DNA of 64,000 nucleotides from positions 101,621 through 165,620 of the forward strand of contig NZ_JAJHUO010000005.1 in NCBI RefSeq assembly GCF_020859565.1. Direction: 5' to 3'. Source of the stretch: Saccharothrix luteola (lineage in GTDB: Bacteria; Actinomycetota; Actinomycetes; Mycobacteriales; Pseudonocardiaceae). Both the position numbers and the translations under genes were made by a program. The notes below the pieces were generated by a model. It was given only the letters and a program-made list of their open reading frames with translations, was not told the origin of the DNA and ran no database searches. Numbering within the stretch: position 1 is the first letter of the stretch; each line of letters starts with the position of its first letter. Positions 9,009 to 18,234 of the stretch are shown here, piece by piece.

Positions 9009-9887
9009 GTGGATCTGACCTGGTTCGAGAGGTTGTCCCCCGAGCAGGCCGACGAGGTCTCCGGTCTGCTCGGGGCCGCGGAGGCCGCCGACGGTGTCGC
9101 GCCCGTCGGCGAAGCCGTGACCCTGCGCCTGCGCCCCGACGCGCGCGGCAGTCGTCACCTACTCGTCCGCGACGGCGGGGCCCTCGTCGGCTACCTGCAC
9201 CTGGACGTCTTCGGCGACTCCGACGGCAACGAGGTCGCCGAGCTGGCCGTGCACCCCGACCACCGCCGTCGCGGGCACGGCGCCGCGCTGGTCGGAGCCG
9301 TGGCCGACCGCGCCAAGCCCCTGCGGGTCTGGTCGCACGGCGGGCACCCCGGCGCCGCGGCGCTCGCCGCCAAGCTCGGCTACCGCAAGGTCCGCGAGCT
9401 GCTGCGCCTGCGCCGTCCGCTGGACGCCGACCTGCCCGAACCCGTGCTGCCCGCCGGCGTGGCGCTGCGCTCGTTCGTGCCGGGCCGGGACGAGGCGGCC
9501 GTCGTCTACGTCAACCACCGCGCGTTCGCCTGGCACCCCGAGCAGGGCGCGATGAGCATCGAGGACGTGCGGGAGAAGGAAGAGCAGCCGTGGTTCGACC
9601 CGGCCGGCTTCCTGCTCGCGGTCGACGACGACGGGCGGCTGCTCGGCTTCCACTGGACCAAGGCGCACACCGCCGAGCTCGGCGAGGTGTACGTGGTCGG
9701 CGTCGACCCGGACGCGCAGGGCGGCGGCCTCGGCAAGGCGATCACCCTCGCGGGCCTCGCGCACCTGCGCTCGGCCGGGCTCACCGACGTGATGCTGTAC
9801 GTCGAATCCGACAACGCGGCGGCGTTGGCCGTGTACGACCGGTTGGGTTTCACGCGCTGGGACTCGGACGTCCAATACGCCCGGTAG
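9009..9887 (+). CDS. mshD: Mycothiol synthase
   Basis: 292 residues with GTG start. There are two tandem GNAT acetyltransferase folds; the acetyl-CoA loops are 'HPDHRRRGHG' in the first and 'VDPDAQGGGLGK' in the second. The length and the order glnR-mshD match MshD, which acetylates Cys-GlcN-Ins to make mycothiol, the main thiol of Actinobacteria. It acts in the cytoplasm. The 49-bp gap after glnR allows co-transcription, though the two functions are unrelated. Confidence 0.95.
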   Translation: MDLTWFERLSPEQADEVSGLLGAAEAADGVAPVGEAVTLRLRPDARGSRHLLVRDGGALVGYLHLDVFGDSDGNEVAELAVHPDHRRRGHGAALVGAVADRAKPLRVWSHGGHPGAAALAAKLGYRKVRELLRLRRPLDADLPEPVLPAGVALRSFVPGRDEAAVVYVNHRAFAWHPEQGAMSIEDVREKEEQPWFDPAGFLLAVDDDGRLLGFHWTKAHTAELGEVYVVGVDPDAQGGGLGKAITLAGLAHLRSAGLTDVMLYVESDNAAALAVYDRLGFTRWDSDVQYAR

Positions 9888-9967
9888 TGACAAACCCATC
9901 ACGCCATGCAAACGTGCAGGTCACGGGACACCCAAAAGGCGGTGTACTCGGTCACTTCCCGTATGGT

Positions 9968-9989
9968 GTTCACCCGTCGTTCACTTTCT
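9968..9989 (+). promoter_or_regulatory. PHO box upstream of pstS
   Basis: Two adjoining 11-base direct repeats, GTTCACCCGTC and GTTCACTTTCT, match the PhoP-binding unit known from Streptomyces (GTTCACC core, 11-base phase). They lie about 93 bp before the pstS start. GGTCAC motifs at 9919 and 9950 may be weaker extra half-sites but are out of phase. Phosphate-starvation induction by PhoP is inferred. Confidence 0.8.
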
Positions 9990-10081
9990 CCTGGGCACCT
10001 GTCCACCCTCGCTACCTACCGTCCGTGTCGAGCGGCGGGGCTTCGCCGCGACATCCGCTTCCGTAGCTGGAGGACTCCCAG

Positions 10082-11203
10082 GTGAAGACCAAGCGACACG
10101 GCGCCGTACTCGGCCTGATCGCGGCCGGTGCGCTTCTGCTCACCGCATGTGGCAGCGACAACAACGCGCCGGGCACGGGTTCGACTTCGGCGGCCGGTGA
10201 TTCGTCGGTCCCCGTCGAGTGCGGTGGCAAGTCGAAGCTGAGCGCCGAGGGCTCTTCCGCGCAGCAGAACGCGATCGCCACGTTCATCCAGGCCTACCAG
10301 GCGAAGTGCCCGGGCTCCGACCTCGCCTACAACGCCTCCGGCTCCGGCGCGGGTGTCAAGCAGTTCAACGCGGGCCAGGTCGACTTCGGCGGCTCCGACT
10401 CGCCGCTGTCGGAGAGCAAGGGCGAGGTCGCCGCGGCGGCCGAGCGCTGCGAGGGCAACCCGGCGTGGAACCTGCCGCTGGTGTTCGGCCCGGTCGCGCT
10501 GGGCTACAAGCTCGAGGGCGTGAAGGACCTGGTCCTCAGCGGCGAGGTGACCGCCAAGATCTTCAACGGCGGCATCAAGAAGTGGAACGACCCGGCCATC
10601 GCGGCGCTGAACAGCGGCGCGTCGCTGCCGGACAAGGACATCAAGGTCGTCTACCGCTCGGACGAGTCCGGCACGACGGACAACTTCCAGAAGTACCTGA
10701 CCGTCGCCTCCAAGGGCGCGTGGACCCAGGGTGACGGCAAGCAGTTCAAGGGCGGTGTCGGCGAGGCCAAGGAGAAGTCCGCCGGTGTCGCGCAGGCCGC
10801 GGGCTCCGTCGACGGCGCCATCACCTACGTCGAGCTGTCGTTCGCGCAGGACAACAAGCTGTCCCTGGCCAAGATCGACAACGGCTCCGGCCCGGTCGAG
10901 CTGACCAACGAGACGGTCGGCAAGGCCATCGACGGCGCCACCATCAAGGGCACCGGCAACGACCTGGTCCTCGACCTGAACTCGATCTACGGCGCCACCA
11001 CCGCGGGCGCCTACCCGCTGCTGCTGGCCACCTACGAGATCGTCTGCTCCAAGGGCTACGACGCCGACACCGCGAAGGCGGTCAAGGCGTTCCTCACGGT
11101 CGCGGCGACGACTGGCCAGGACGGTCTGGCGGACGCGGGCTACGCTCCGCTGCCGAAGGCCTTCCAGGACAAGCTGCTGACCGCCATCAAGGCCATCGCC
11201 TGA
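10082..11203 (+). CDS. pstS: Phosphate ABC transporter substrate-binding lipoprotein
   Basis: 373 residues, GTG start with GGAGG-like site 10 bp upstream. The signal peptide ends at the lipobox LLTAC with Cys23. The mature protein shows PstS features: 'LSAEGSSAQQNAIATF', 'SGSGAGVKQFNAG' and 'RSDESGTTDNFQKYL', which form the phosphate site. It is anchored outside the membrane and delivers phosphate to PstCA. First gene of pstSCAB, behind a PHO box. Confidence 0.97.
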   Translation: MKTKRHGAVLGLIAAGALLLTACGSDNNAPGTGSTSAAGDSSVPVECGGKSKLSAEGSSAQQNAIATFIQAYQAKCPGSDLAYNASGSGAGVKQFNAGQVDFGGSDSPLSESKGEVAAAAERCEGNPAWNLPLVFGPVALGYKLEGVKDLVLSGEVTAKIFNGGIKKWNDPAIAALNSGASLPDKDIKVVYRSDESGTTDNFQKYLTVASKGAWTQGDGKQFKGGVGEAKEKSAGVAQAAGSVDGAITYVELSFAQDNKLSLAKIDNGSGPVELTNETVGKAIDGATIKGTGNDLVLDLNSIYGATTAGAYPLLLATYEIVCSKGYDADTAKAVKAFLTVAATTGQDGLADAGYAPLPKAFQDKLLTAIKAIA

Positions 11204-11237
11204 CCAGGCCGGCACACTTCCCGGGAACGCCATTGCG

Positions 11238-12293
11238 ATGAACGACCGCACAGTGGCCCCACGCCCCGCGGGCACCGGTTCGACCGGTGCCCGTGCGGGC
11301 GTTCCGGCTGCCCGACCCGACTCGGAGGCTCCGATTCCCCCGACCACGGAAGCCGACCAGAAGACCCACGTCCGGCCGGGTGACCGGATCTTCGCAGGCC
11401 TGGCCACGGGGTCGGGCATCTTCATCGTGGTCCTGATCGCGGCGATCGGCGTCTTCCTGCTGCTCCAGGCCATCCCCTCGCTCGCGCTGGACAAGGTCAA
11501 CTTCCTGACCAGCCGCGAGTGGTCCACCGGCGACGTCAACGACATGCGCTACGGCATCCTCGACCTGCTCCTGGTCACCGTGGTGTCGTCGGCGTTCGCG
11601 CTGATCATCGCGATGCCGATCGCCCTGGGCATCGCCCTGTTCCTCACCCAGTACGCGCCGCGCCGGCTCGCCCGGCCGTTCGCGTACGTCATCGACCTGC
11701 TCGCCGCCGTGCCGTCGATCATCTTCGGCCTGTGGGGCCTGCTCGTGCTCGGCCCGGTGCTCACCCCGATCGGCGAGTGGCTGACCTCCACCCTCGGCTG
11801 GATCCCGCTGTTCGCCGAGGGCAACGTCAGCATCGAGCTCGGCGGCACCATCTTCACCGCCGGCATCGTGCTGGCCGTGATGATCCTGCCGATCATCACC
11901 GCGGTCAGCCGCGAGGTGTTCGACCGCACGCCGGTCACCCACGTGGAGGGCGCCATCGCGCTCGGCGCCACCAAGTGGGAGGTCGTGCGCACCACCGTGC
12001 TGCCGTTCGGCAAGGCGGGTTACGTCAGCGCCTCCATGCTCGGCCTCGGCCGCGCCCTCGGCGAGACGATCGCGTTGACGATCATCCTCAGCGGCACGGG
12101 CGCCGCGTTCGCGTGGAGCCTGTTCGACGGCGGCGCGACGTTCGCGTCCAAGATCGCGCTGGCCGCGCCCGAGTTCAACGACCCGCGCACGGCGGGCGCC
12201 TACATCGCCGCCGGCCTGGTGCTGTTCGTCCTCACCTTCGGCGTCAACGCCCTCGCCCGGTCCATCGTCGCCGGTCACAAGGAGTACGAATGA
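11238..12293 (+). CDS. pstC: Phosphate ABC transporter permease PstC
   Basis: 351 residues. After a hydrophilic proline-rich N-terminus of about 50 residues come six predicted transmembrane helices, with the permease loop 'EGAIALGATKWEVVRTTVLPFGKAG' region (EAA motif) near residue 240. It pairs with PstA to form the phosphate channel. Its last bases overlap the pstA start (ATGA). Confidence 0.96.
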   Translation: MNDRTVAPRPAGTGSTGARAGVPAARPDSEAPIPPTTEADQKTHVRPGDRIFAGLATGSGIFIVVLIAAIGVFLLLQAIPSLALDKVNFLTSREWSTGDVNDMRYGILDLLLVTVVSSAFALIIAMPIALGIALFLTQYAPRRLARPFAYVIDLLAAVPSIIFGLWGLLVLGPVLTPIGEWLTSTLGWIPLFAEGNVSIELGGTIFTAGIVLAVMILPIITAVSREVFDRTPVTHVEGAIALGATKWEVVRTTVLPFGKAGYVSASMLGLGRALGETIALTIILSGTGAAFAWSLFDGGATFASKIALAAPEFNDPRTAGAYIAAGLVLFVLTFGVNALARSIVAGHKEYE

Positions 12294-13204
12294 CGACCGA
12301 CACGGCGGACCTGAACCGCCTCGCCACGCCGCCGACGTTCCAGAGCGTCAGCGGCGCGCGCAAGCTCAAGAACGGCGTCGCCACCGTCCTGGTGTACGGG
12401 GCGTTCCTCGTCGCGATCGTGCCGCTGATCTGGGTGCTGTGGGTGGTGATCCAGCGCGGTTTCCCGGTCGTGCTCGACGGCGACTGGTGGCAGAAGTCGC
12501 TGTCCGGCCTGCTGGGCCGCCAACAGGGCGGCGGCGTCTACCACGCGATCTACGGCACGCTGGTGCAGGGCCTGGTGTGCGGTGTGCTGTCCGTGCCGAT
12601 CGGCCTGTTCGTCGGCGTGTACCTGGTGGAGTACGGCGGCCGGTCCAAGCTGTCCCGGGCCACCACGTTCATGGTCGACATCCTCACGGGTGTGCCGTCC
12701 ATCGTGGCCGCGCTGTTCGTCTACACGCTGTGGATCACCTACTTCGGCTTCGGCCGCAGCGGTTTCGCGGTGTCGCTGGCGCTGGTGCTGCTGATGGTGC
12801 CGGTGATCGTGCGGACCACCGAGGAGATGCTCAAGATCGTGCCGGACGAGCTGCGCGAGGCGTCCTACGCGCTCGGCATCCCCAAGTGGAAGACGATCGT
12901 GAAGGTCGTCATCCCGACGGCGCTGTCCGGCATCATCACCGGCATCATGCTGGCGCTGGCCCGCGTCATGGGCGAGACCGCGCCGGTGCTCGTGCTGGCC
13001 GCGTACGCGCCGTACATCAACTACAACCTGTTCGACGGGCCGATGGCGTCGCTGCCGCTGCTCATGACGTCGGAGCGGAACAACCCGACGCAGGCAGGCT
13101 TCGAGCGGATCTGGGGTGCGGCGATCACCCTGGTCATCATCATCACGCTGTTCAACCTGCTGGCCACCGTGATCTCGCGGTGGCTGGCTCCGAAGACGAA
13201 GTGA
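12290..13204 (+). CDS. pstA: Phosphate ABC transporter permease PstA
   Basis: 304 residues from [11 protein letters not shown], starting in the ATGA overlap with pstC, which shows coupling and sets the start. Six hydrophobic segments are present, with the EAA loop '[19 protein letters not shown]' and the '[14 protein letters not shown]' helix typical of PstA. Partner of PstC in the inner membrane. Confidence 0.96.
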   Translation: MTTDTADLNRLATPPTFQSVSGARKLKNGVATVLVYGAFLVAIVPLIWVLWVVIQRGFPVVLDGDWWQKSLSGLLGRQQGGGVYHAIYGTLVQGLVCGVLSVPIGLFVGVYLVEYGGRSKLSRATTFMVDILTGVPSIVAALFVYTLWITYFGFGRSGFAVSLALVLLMVPVIVRTTEEMLKIVPDELREASYALGIPKWKTIVKVVIPTALSGIITGIMLALARVMGETAPVLVLAAYAPYINYNLFDGPMASLPLLMTSERNNPTQAGFERIWGAAITLVIIITLFNLLATVISRWLAPKTK

Positions 13205-13214
13205 GCGGGCGGTC

Positions 13215-13991
13215 ATGGCCAAGCGCATCGACGTGAAAGACCTCAACCTGTACTACGGCAAGTTCCACGCCGTGGACGGTGTCTCGCTCGCCGTGCCGCC
13301 GAAGAACGTGACGGCGTTCATCGGCCCGTCCGGTTGCGGGAAGTCCACCGTGCTGCGGTCGTTGAACCGCATGCACGAGGTGGCGCCCGGGGCTCGGGTG
13401 GAGGGCACCGTGCTGCTGGACGGCGAGGACATCTACGCGTCCTCCGTCGACCCGGTGCAAGTGCGCCGGACCATCGGCATGGTGTTCCAGCGCCCCAACC
13501 CGTTCCCGACGATGTCCATCCGGGACAACGTGGTGGCGGGCCTGAAGCTCGCGGGCGAGCGGAACAAGAAGAAGCTCGACGAGGTGGCCGAGCGGTCGTT
13601 GCGCGGGGCGAACCTGTGGAACGAGGTGAAGGACCGCCTCGACCGGCCCGGCGGCGGCCTGTCCGGTGGTCAGCAGCAGCGGCTGTGCATCGCGCGGGCG
13701 ATCGCCGTGCAGCCGGACGTGCTGCTGATGGACGAGCCGTGCTCGGCGCTGGACCCCATCTCCACCCTCGCGATCGAGGACCTGATCACGGAGTTGAAGA
13801 AGGAGTACACGATCGTCATCGTGACCCACAACATGCAGCAGGCGGCGCGGGTCAGCGACCAGACCGCGTTCTTCAACCTGCTGGGTGTCGGTCAGCCGGG
13901 TCGGCTGATCGAGGTGGACGACACGGAGAAGATCTTCTCCAACCCGAGCCAGAAGGCCACGGAGGACTACATCTCCGGCCGTTTCGGCTGA
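13215..13991 (+). CDS. pstB: Phosphate ABC transporter ATPase
   Basis: 258 residues. Walker [10 protein letters not shown] near residue 37, signature LSGGQQQR near 151, Walker B '[13 protein letters not shown]' near 169 and switch His in '[10 protein letters not shown]' are all intact. It powers PstCA; 10 bp separate it from pstA. It corresponds to PhoT in the mycobacterial locus. The operon ends at a strong hairpin 19 bp further on. Confidence 0.97.
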   Translation: MAKRIDVKDLNLYYGKFHAVDGVSLAVPPKNVTAFIGPSGCGKSTVLRSLNRMHEVAPGARVEGTVLLDGEDIYASSVDPVQVRRTIGMVFQRPNPFPTMSIRDNVVAGLKLAGERNKKKLDEVAERSLRGANLWNEVKDRLDRPGGGLSGGQQQRLCIARAIAVQPDVLLMDEPCSALDPISTLAIEDLITELKKEYTIVIVTHNMQQAARVSDQTAFFNLLGVGQPGRLIEVDDTEKIFSNPSQKATEDYISGRFG

Positions 13992-14009
13992 TCACCGCGT
14001 TGGCTCCCG

Positions 14010-14040
14010 GAAGCCCTCCCACCAGCGGTGGGAGGGCTTC
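14010..14040 (+). terminator. Hairpin terminator after pstB
   Basis: A perfect 14-bp stem (14010-14023 with 14027-14040) closes a 3-base loop AGC directly after the pst operon. No U run follows, as is usual for actinomycete terminators. Confidence 0.85.
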
Positions 14041-14156
14041 CGCGCGTTCGGGTGACAGGGGAACCACGGGCTCGCCCCAGCCGTCAAAATCGAGACACGG
14101 TCGCCCGTTCGGGGGTACCGTGACCGTTGGGATCGGCAGACTCGCAGGGGGTAACC

Positions 14157-14558
14157 GTGGCGGCGGAAGGTGCGTTGAGCGCCCAGTCCATGCAGGCTAT
14201 GACGGCCAACATGGTGGGGCTGAAGCAGGCCGCCGAGTCGGGCTCGTTCGCCATCAGCCAGGAAGGCGCGGACGCCTACTTGAAGGCGATCGACAACGCG
14301 ATCACGGACCTCAACAAGACGCAGCGCGAAATCCTTCGGCTCCGCCAGGAGACCAAGCTCGGCACCAGCCCTGACGGCGCCGCCATGGCGCGGTACAACC
14401 AGGAGAGCGTCGAAGGTGGAGCAGGCACGACCGGCATCGTCCCGGCGGTCGAGCAGCTGCGGGCCGCGTTGAACGAGGCACGTGAGGCGTTGCAGAAGGC
14501 GGTCGAGAACTATCGTGAGGTCGACAGCTCGAACGCCAGCACCTACCAGCGCTACTGA
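14157..14558 (+). CDS. Type VII/ESX-associated helical protein, unknown
   Basis: 133 residues from a GTG at 14157, preceded by a purine-rich AGGGGG site. The protein is mostly helical and Ala/Glu-rich, without signal peptide or cysteine, and its C-terminal half ('LRAALNEAREALQKAVENYREVD') should form a coiled coil. It has no WxG motif. It opens a four-gene run with a DUF3558 lipoprotein, a WXG/PPE-like protein and an EspG-like protein, so a role as an ESX-type helical substrate or partner is plausible. The product itself is not recognised. Confidence 0.75.
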   Translation: MAAEGALSAQSMQAMTANMVGLKQAAESGSFAISQEGADAYLKAIDNAITDLNKTQREILRLRQETKLGTSPDGAAMARYNQESVEGGAGTTGIVPAVEQLRAALNEAREALQKAVENYREVDSSNASTYQRY

Positions 14559-14570
14559 GGGTGGAGTCAG

Positions 14571-15116
14571 TTGATCAAGGGATTGTCGACTCGCGTCGTC
14601 CTGTCGTTCGCCGTGCTGGGCGCGGTCGCGACCGGCTGCACGACCGGGGGGATCGCCACGCCGGGACCCACGGGGGCAACGACGACCGAGCAGACGTCGG
14701 AGGCCACCACCAGTAGCGGCAAGCCGTCGGGTGGTGGTGACTCGTTGGCCGACTTCGACCCGTGCGCGGTCCTGGAGCCGTTGATGTCTCAACTGGATCT
14801 CTCGAACCTCGAAAAGGTGGACGAGAAGGAATGCAGCGCTGAGTACCCGTCGTTGGGCCTTGTCAGCGTCACGAAACAGCCTGAGCTGGCCATCGCCGAC
14901 GCCGTGGGTGACGGCAAGAAGACCGACATCTCCATCGGCTCGCGCAAGGCCAGGGTCGTAGAGGCACCGGCCGGCAAGAACACGTGTCTGGTGACCGTCG
15001 AGGTGGCGCCAACATCCAGGGTCGACGTCGGCGCCATCTCCAACACCTCGGGTGCCGAGGCATGTGAGGTCGCTACCAAGGTCGCCACCGCCGTCGAACC
15101 GAAGCTGCCGAAGTAA
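14571..15116 (+). CDS. DUF3558-type lipoprotein
   Basis: 181 residues with a TTG start and a GAGGGTGGAG ribosome-binding region. A signal peptide ends in a lipobox 'VATGC' with Cys23, followed by a Thr/Ser/Gly-rich linker and a globular domain with 'DPCAVLEPL', the Cys pair and the DUF3558 layout. These lipoproteins recur beside EspG and PPE-like genes in Pseudonocardiaceae. Function unknown. Confidence 0.82.
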   Translation: MIKGLSTRVVLSFAVLGAVATGCTTGGIATPGPTGATTTEQTSEATTSSGKPSGGGDSLADFDPCAVLEPLMSQLDLSNLEKVDEKECSAEYPSLGLVSVTKQPELAIADAVGDGKKTDISIGSRKARVVEAPAGKNTCLVTVEVAPTSRVDVGAISNTSGAEACEVATKVATAVEPKLPK

Positions 15117-15136
15117 CCCAGAGGGGGGAGAACGTC

Positions 15137-16689
15137 GTGACGCCGCCGAACTCGCAGCCGCCGTCCAACTCGCTGCCGCCGCAGAGCGGCAACCAGGCCA
15201 CCCAGGTCACCTACGCCGGGCAGACCGAGGCTGAACTGCGCGCCGAGTACGAGCGCGAACGCGCCGCCAACCCGGGGATCTTCGGCGCCATCACGACGCT
15301 CGACGACTACCTGCGCTACAAGCAGCAGTCGGCGCAGTACCAGTCCACGCAGGAGCAGCAGCTCGAGCAGGTGGTGGAGAACTACCGGCCGCCGCTGTCG
15401 CCGCCCGGCTCCCACTACATGGGCTACGACCACAAGGCGCTCAAGGACATGGTCACCACGAACATGTCCCCGAGCACGGCCAACGAGCAGGGTGAGGCCT
15501 GGACCAAGCTCGGCAACACCCTCGCCGAGCTCCAGACCAACCTGAGCAGCGCCACGGCCGCCAGCAAGGGCGCCTGGCAGGGCGCGGCGGCGGAGTCGGC
15601 GCAGGGCTACTTCACCAACGTCGCCACCTGGTCCGGCAACGCCGCCCAGGGCGCGCAGCTCACCGGCAACAAGCTCTACACCCAGAGCCAGGCGGCCGAG
15701 ACGGCGAAGAACGCGATGCCCGAGCCGGTCGAGTTCAGCACCGCCGACGCCTACAAGATGTTCTTCGCCGAGCCCAACCCGTTCAAGTGGGCCGAGACGA
15801 TCGACCAGATCGAGCAGAAGTTCGAGGAGAAGCAGCAGGCCCACGAACGTGCGGCCGAGGTCATGACGACCATGTCCACGAGCTTCCAGGAATCGGGCTC
15901 GACCATGCCCGCCTTCTCTCCGCCACCGCCCATGGCGGGCTCCGGCGGCGGCGACCCCGGCCAGCCCGGCACGGGCGAGATCGGCGGCCGGCCGACCGTC
16001 CCCAGCGGCACGGGGACGGGCACGGGCACCGGAATGGGCGACTACAGCCTGCCCGGCGGTGGCGGAACCGGCGGTGGCAACACCAACCAGTCCGGCTGGA
16101 ACGGCCCCGGCGGCATCTCGACGCTGCCCGGGCCCGGCGGCGGTGGTGGCGGTGGTGGTGGTGGAAACACGAACATCCCTGGCCCCGGTCCCTACCCGCC
16201 CGGCATCTACCCGCCCGGCACCTACCCGCCCGGCACCGGGCCCAACCGGCCCCCGATGCCGCCCGGCGGACGTCCGAACCCGAACCTCCCCGGCGGTGGC
16301 GGCAACAACCGCGGGCCCGGCGGTGGTCCCGGCGGCGGTGGCACGGGCCGCGGCCCGGGCGGTGGTCCCGGCGGCATGACCGCGGCCGGTCGCGGTGGCA
16401 TGGCGGCCTCGGCGGTTTCGGTCCCGGCGGCAGCGCGGGCACGCTCGGCGAGGCCGGCCGGACCGGCGCCGGCGGCTTCGGTCCCGGCGGCAGCGGTGGT
16501 CTCGGTGGCGCGGGCGCGGCGGGTCGCGGTGGTCCCGGCGGCATGGGTGCCGGCATGGGCGCGGGCGCCGGTGGCGCGCGCGGCCAGGGCGACGAGGACA
16601 AGGAGCACAAGGCCGCGTCCTACCTGGTGGAGACCGAGGACGTCTTCGGCGACGGCACCATGGTCGCTCCGCCGGTCATCGGCGGGTGA
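15137..16689 (+). pseudogene. WXG/PPE-like secreted protein, frameshifted in the Gly/Pro-rich tail
   Basis: Starts at a GTG (MTPPNSQPPS). The N-terminal about 250 residues are helical, with a WXG100-like region ('KGAWQGAAAESAQGYF'). After it come Pro/Gly repeats such as YPPGIYPPGTYPPGTGP. The frame is open to 16999, but past about 16402 its translation turns into Ala/Arg-rich nonsense, while the -1 frame continues with GGLGGFGPGG repeats and ends with the conserved-looking tail 'YLVETEDVFGDG' ... 'APPVIGG' at 16689. One extra G near 16402 would join them. Sequencing error in a GC-rich repeat and true mutation are both possible. If corrected the product is about 517 residues. Similar tails occur in proteins next to EspG genes. 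Confidence 0.8.
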
Positions 16690-17480
16690 GCGTGTTCTCG
16701 TTCGCCCTGTCCCACGCGGCGGCCGACATGCTCTGGGAGGACCTGAGGCTCGGCAGCCGTCCCTACCCGTTCGAATTCCCCTACCTCGGGCAGACGGTCG
16801 ACGAGCGGCGCGGCATCCGCAACGCCGTCTACCGCGACCTGGAGTCGCGCGGCCTGGCCCAGCGCGGCCGGGTCGCGCCCGAGGTGGAGGAAGCGCTCAC
16901 CCTGCTGGTCCGCTTCGACTACAGCCTCAACGCGGTCGCGTCGCTCGACGCGCGCAACGTCGAGCGCCAGCTGCTGGCGCGCGGCGGCGCGGCCGGTGAG
17001 AGCGCGGCGCTCGCGGTGATGGACGACCGGCAGATCAAGGTCGACCTGATGCGGGCGCCCGCGTTGCTGCGCACGATCGTGGACCTCGTCCCGCCGTCCC
17101 GGCCGGGCCCCGGCCAGTCGATCACCGTGCCGATCCCGACGTCCGCGCCGCCACCGCCGCGCCGCGACGACGACTTCGGCAACGCCACGTTCACCCAGAC
17201 CATGGCGCCGCGCTCGACCGCGGGCACGCAGGTCCGCGCGCTGGAAGCGGTGTTCGAACGCCCCCGGCTGCGCGCCGGCCAGTTCGGCGTCACGGTGCGC
17301 GGCAGGCACGGCCGGGAGCAGCGCGCGCCGCAGATCGCGTGGTTCGACAACGACCAGGGCCGCTACATGTCGCAGACGCGGCAGGGGCAGGACGGCCAGA
17401 AGTGGCTCACCCACGCCCCCGCCGACAACGCGCGCATCGCCGGCCAGCTCGCGCAGGAGCTGAACGGCCTGCTCGCCTGA
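16686..17480 (+). CDS. ESX secretion-associated protein, EspG family
   Basis: 264 residues from a GTG that overlaps the TGA of the preceding gene. The sequence ('WEDLRLGSRPYPFEFPYLG', 'VEEALTLLVRFDYSLNAVA') and the two-layer alpha/beta pattern match EspG-type chaperones, which bind PE/PPE-like substrates of type VII secretion in mycobacteria. Position directly after the PPE-like gene fits a chaperone-substrate pair. No EccB/C/D/E secretion core is encoded in the window, so export would need a system elsewhere. The gene is convergent with phoU, 3 bp apart. Confidence 0.82.
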   Translation: MSVFSFALSHAAADMLWEDLRLGSRPYPFEFPYLGQTVDERRGIRNAVYRDLESRGLAQRGRVAPEVEEALTLLVRFDYSLNAVASLDARNVERQLLARGGAAGESAALAVMDDRQIKVDLMRAPALLRTIVDLVPPSRPGPGQSITVPIPTSAPPPPRRDDDFGNATFTQTMAPRSTAGTQVRALEAVFERPRLRAGQFGVTVRGRHGREQRAPQIAWFDNDQGRYMSQTRQGQDGQKWLTHAPADNARIAGQLAQELNGLLA

Positions 17481-17483
17481 CGC

Positions 17484-18155
17484 TCAGGAACCGTCGCCGG
17501 TGTCGCCGTGGTAGCCGGGCATCCGGCCGGTGACCACGAAGACGGTGCGCTTGGCCACCGACACCGCGTGGTCGGCGAAGCGCTCGTAGAACCGGCCGAG
17601 CAGCGTCGTGTCGACCGCGGACGGCACGCCGTGCGCCCAGTCCTTGTCCATGATCACCGTGAACAGGTGGCGGTGCAGGTCGTCCATCGCGTCGTCGGCG
17701 TCCTCCAACGACCGCGCCCGCTGCACGTCCTGCGTGCGGATGATGTCGGTCGCCTCGCGCGCCAGCTCGACCGCGATGCGGCCCATCTCGGCGAAGTACG
17801 GCCGCACCGTGTCCGGCAGCACCGGGTTCGGGTGCCTGCGCCGCGCGGCCTTGGCCACGTGCAGCGCGAGGTCGCCCATCCGCTCCACGCTCTCGGCCGC
17901 GTGGATCACCGCGAGCACGATGCGCAGGTCGGTCGCGACCGGCGCCTGCAACGCCAGCAGCGCGTACGCCTGCTCCTCGATGTCGGCGCGCACGTCGTCG
18001 ATCTTGGCGTCGTCACCGATCACCTGCTCGGCGAGGGCGAGGTCCGCCCCGAGCAGGGAAGCGGTCGCGCGCTCCATCGCGTCGCCTGCCATGCCGCACA
18101 TGTCGGCGAGCTGGTCGGCGAGTTGTCCGAGCTGGTCGTGGTAGGCCTCACGCAT
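17484..18155 (-). CDS. phoU: Phosphate transport regulator PhoU (PhoY type)
   Basis: 223 residues, two three-helix PhoU repeats with the metal-binding type motifs '[14 protein letters not shown]' and '[14 protein letters not shown]' at similar places in each half. PhoU links the Pst transporter to the phosphate-sensing two-component system and dampens it when phosphate is plentiful. It lies on the opposite strand to pstSCAB, separated from it by the ESX-associated cluster, whereas in mycobacteria the two are adjacent. Confidence 0.95.
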   Translation of the reverse strand: MREAYHDQLGQLADQLADMCGMAGDAMERATASLLGADLALAEQVIGDDAKIDDVRADIEEQAYALLALQAPVATDLRIVLAVIHAAESVERMGDLALHVAKAARRRHPNPVLPDTVRPYFAEMGRIAVELAREATDIIRTQDVQRARSLEDADDAMDDLHRHLFTVIMDKDWAHGVPSAVDTTLLGRFYERFADHAVSVAKRTVFVVTGRMPGYHGDTGDGS

Positions 18156-18234
18156 GGGCGTCAGCCTACGGCCAGGTCATCGCGGTAGCGACCCGCCCCG
18201 GTGAACCCGTGGTGAACCCAAGACGTCCAGTCCT

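Noticed and set aside
15861..16610. Minus-strand frame across the Gly/Pro-rich region of the PPE-like gene
   Set aside because: Its Cys/Arg/His-rich composition is the mirror of Gly/Pro codons, not a metal-binding protein.
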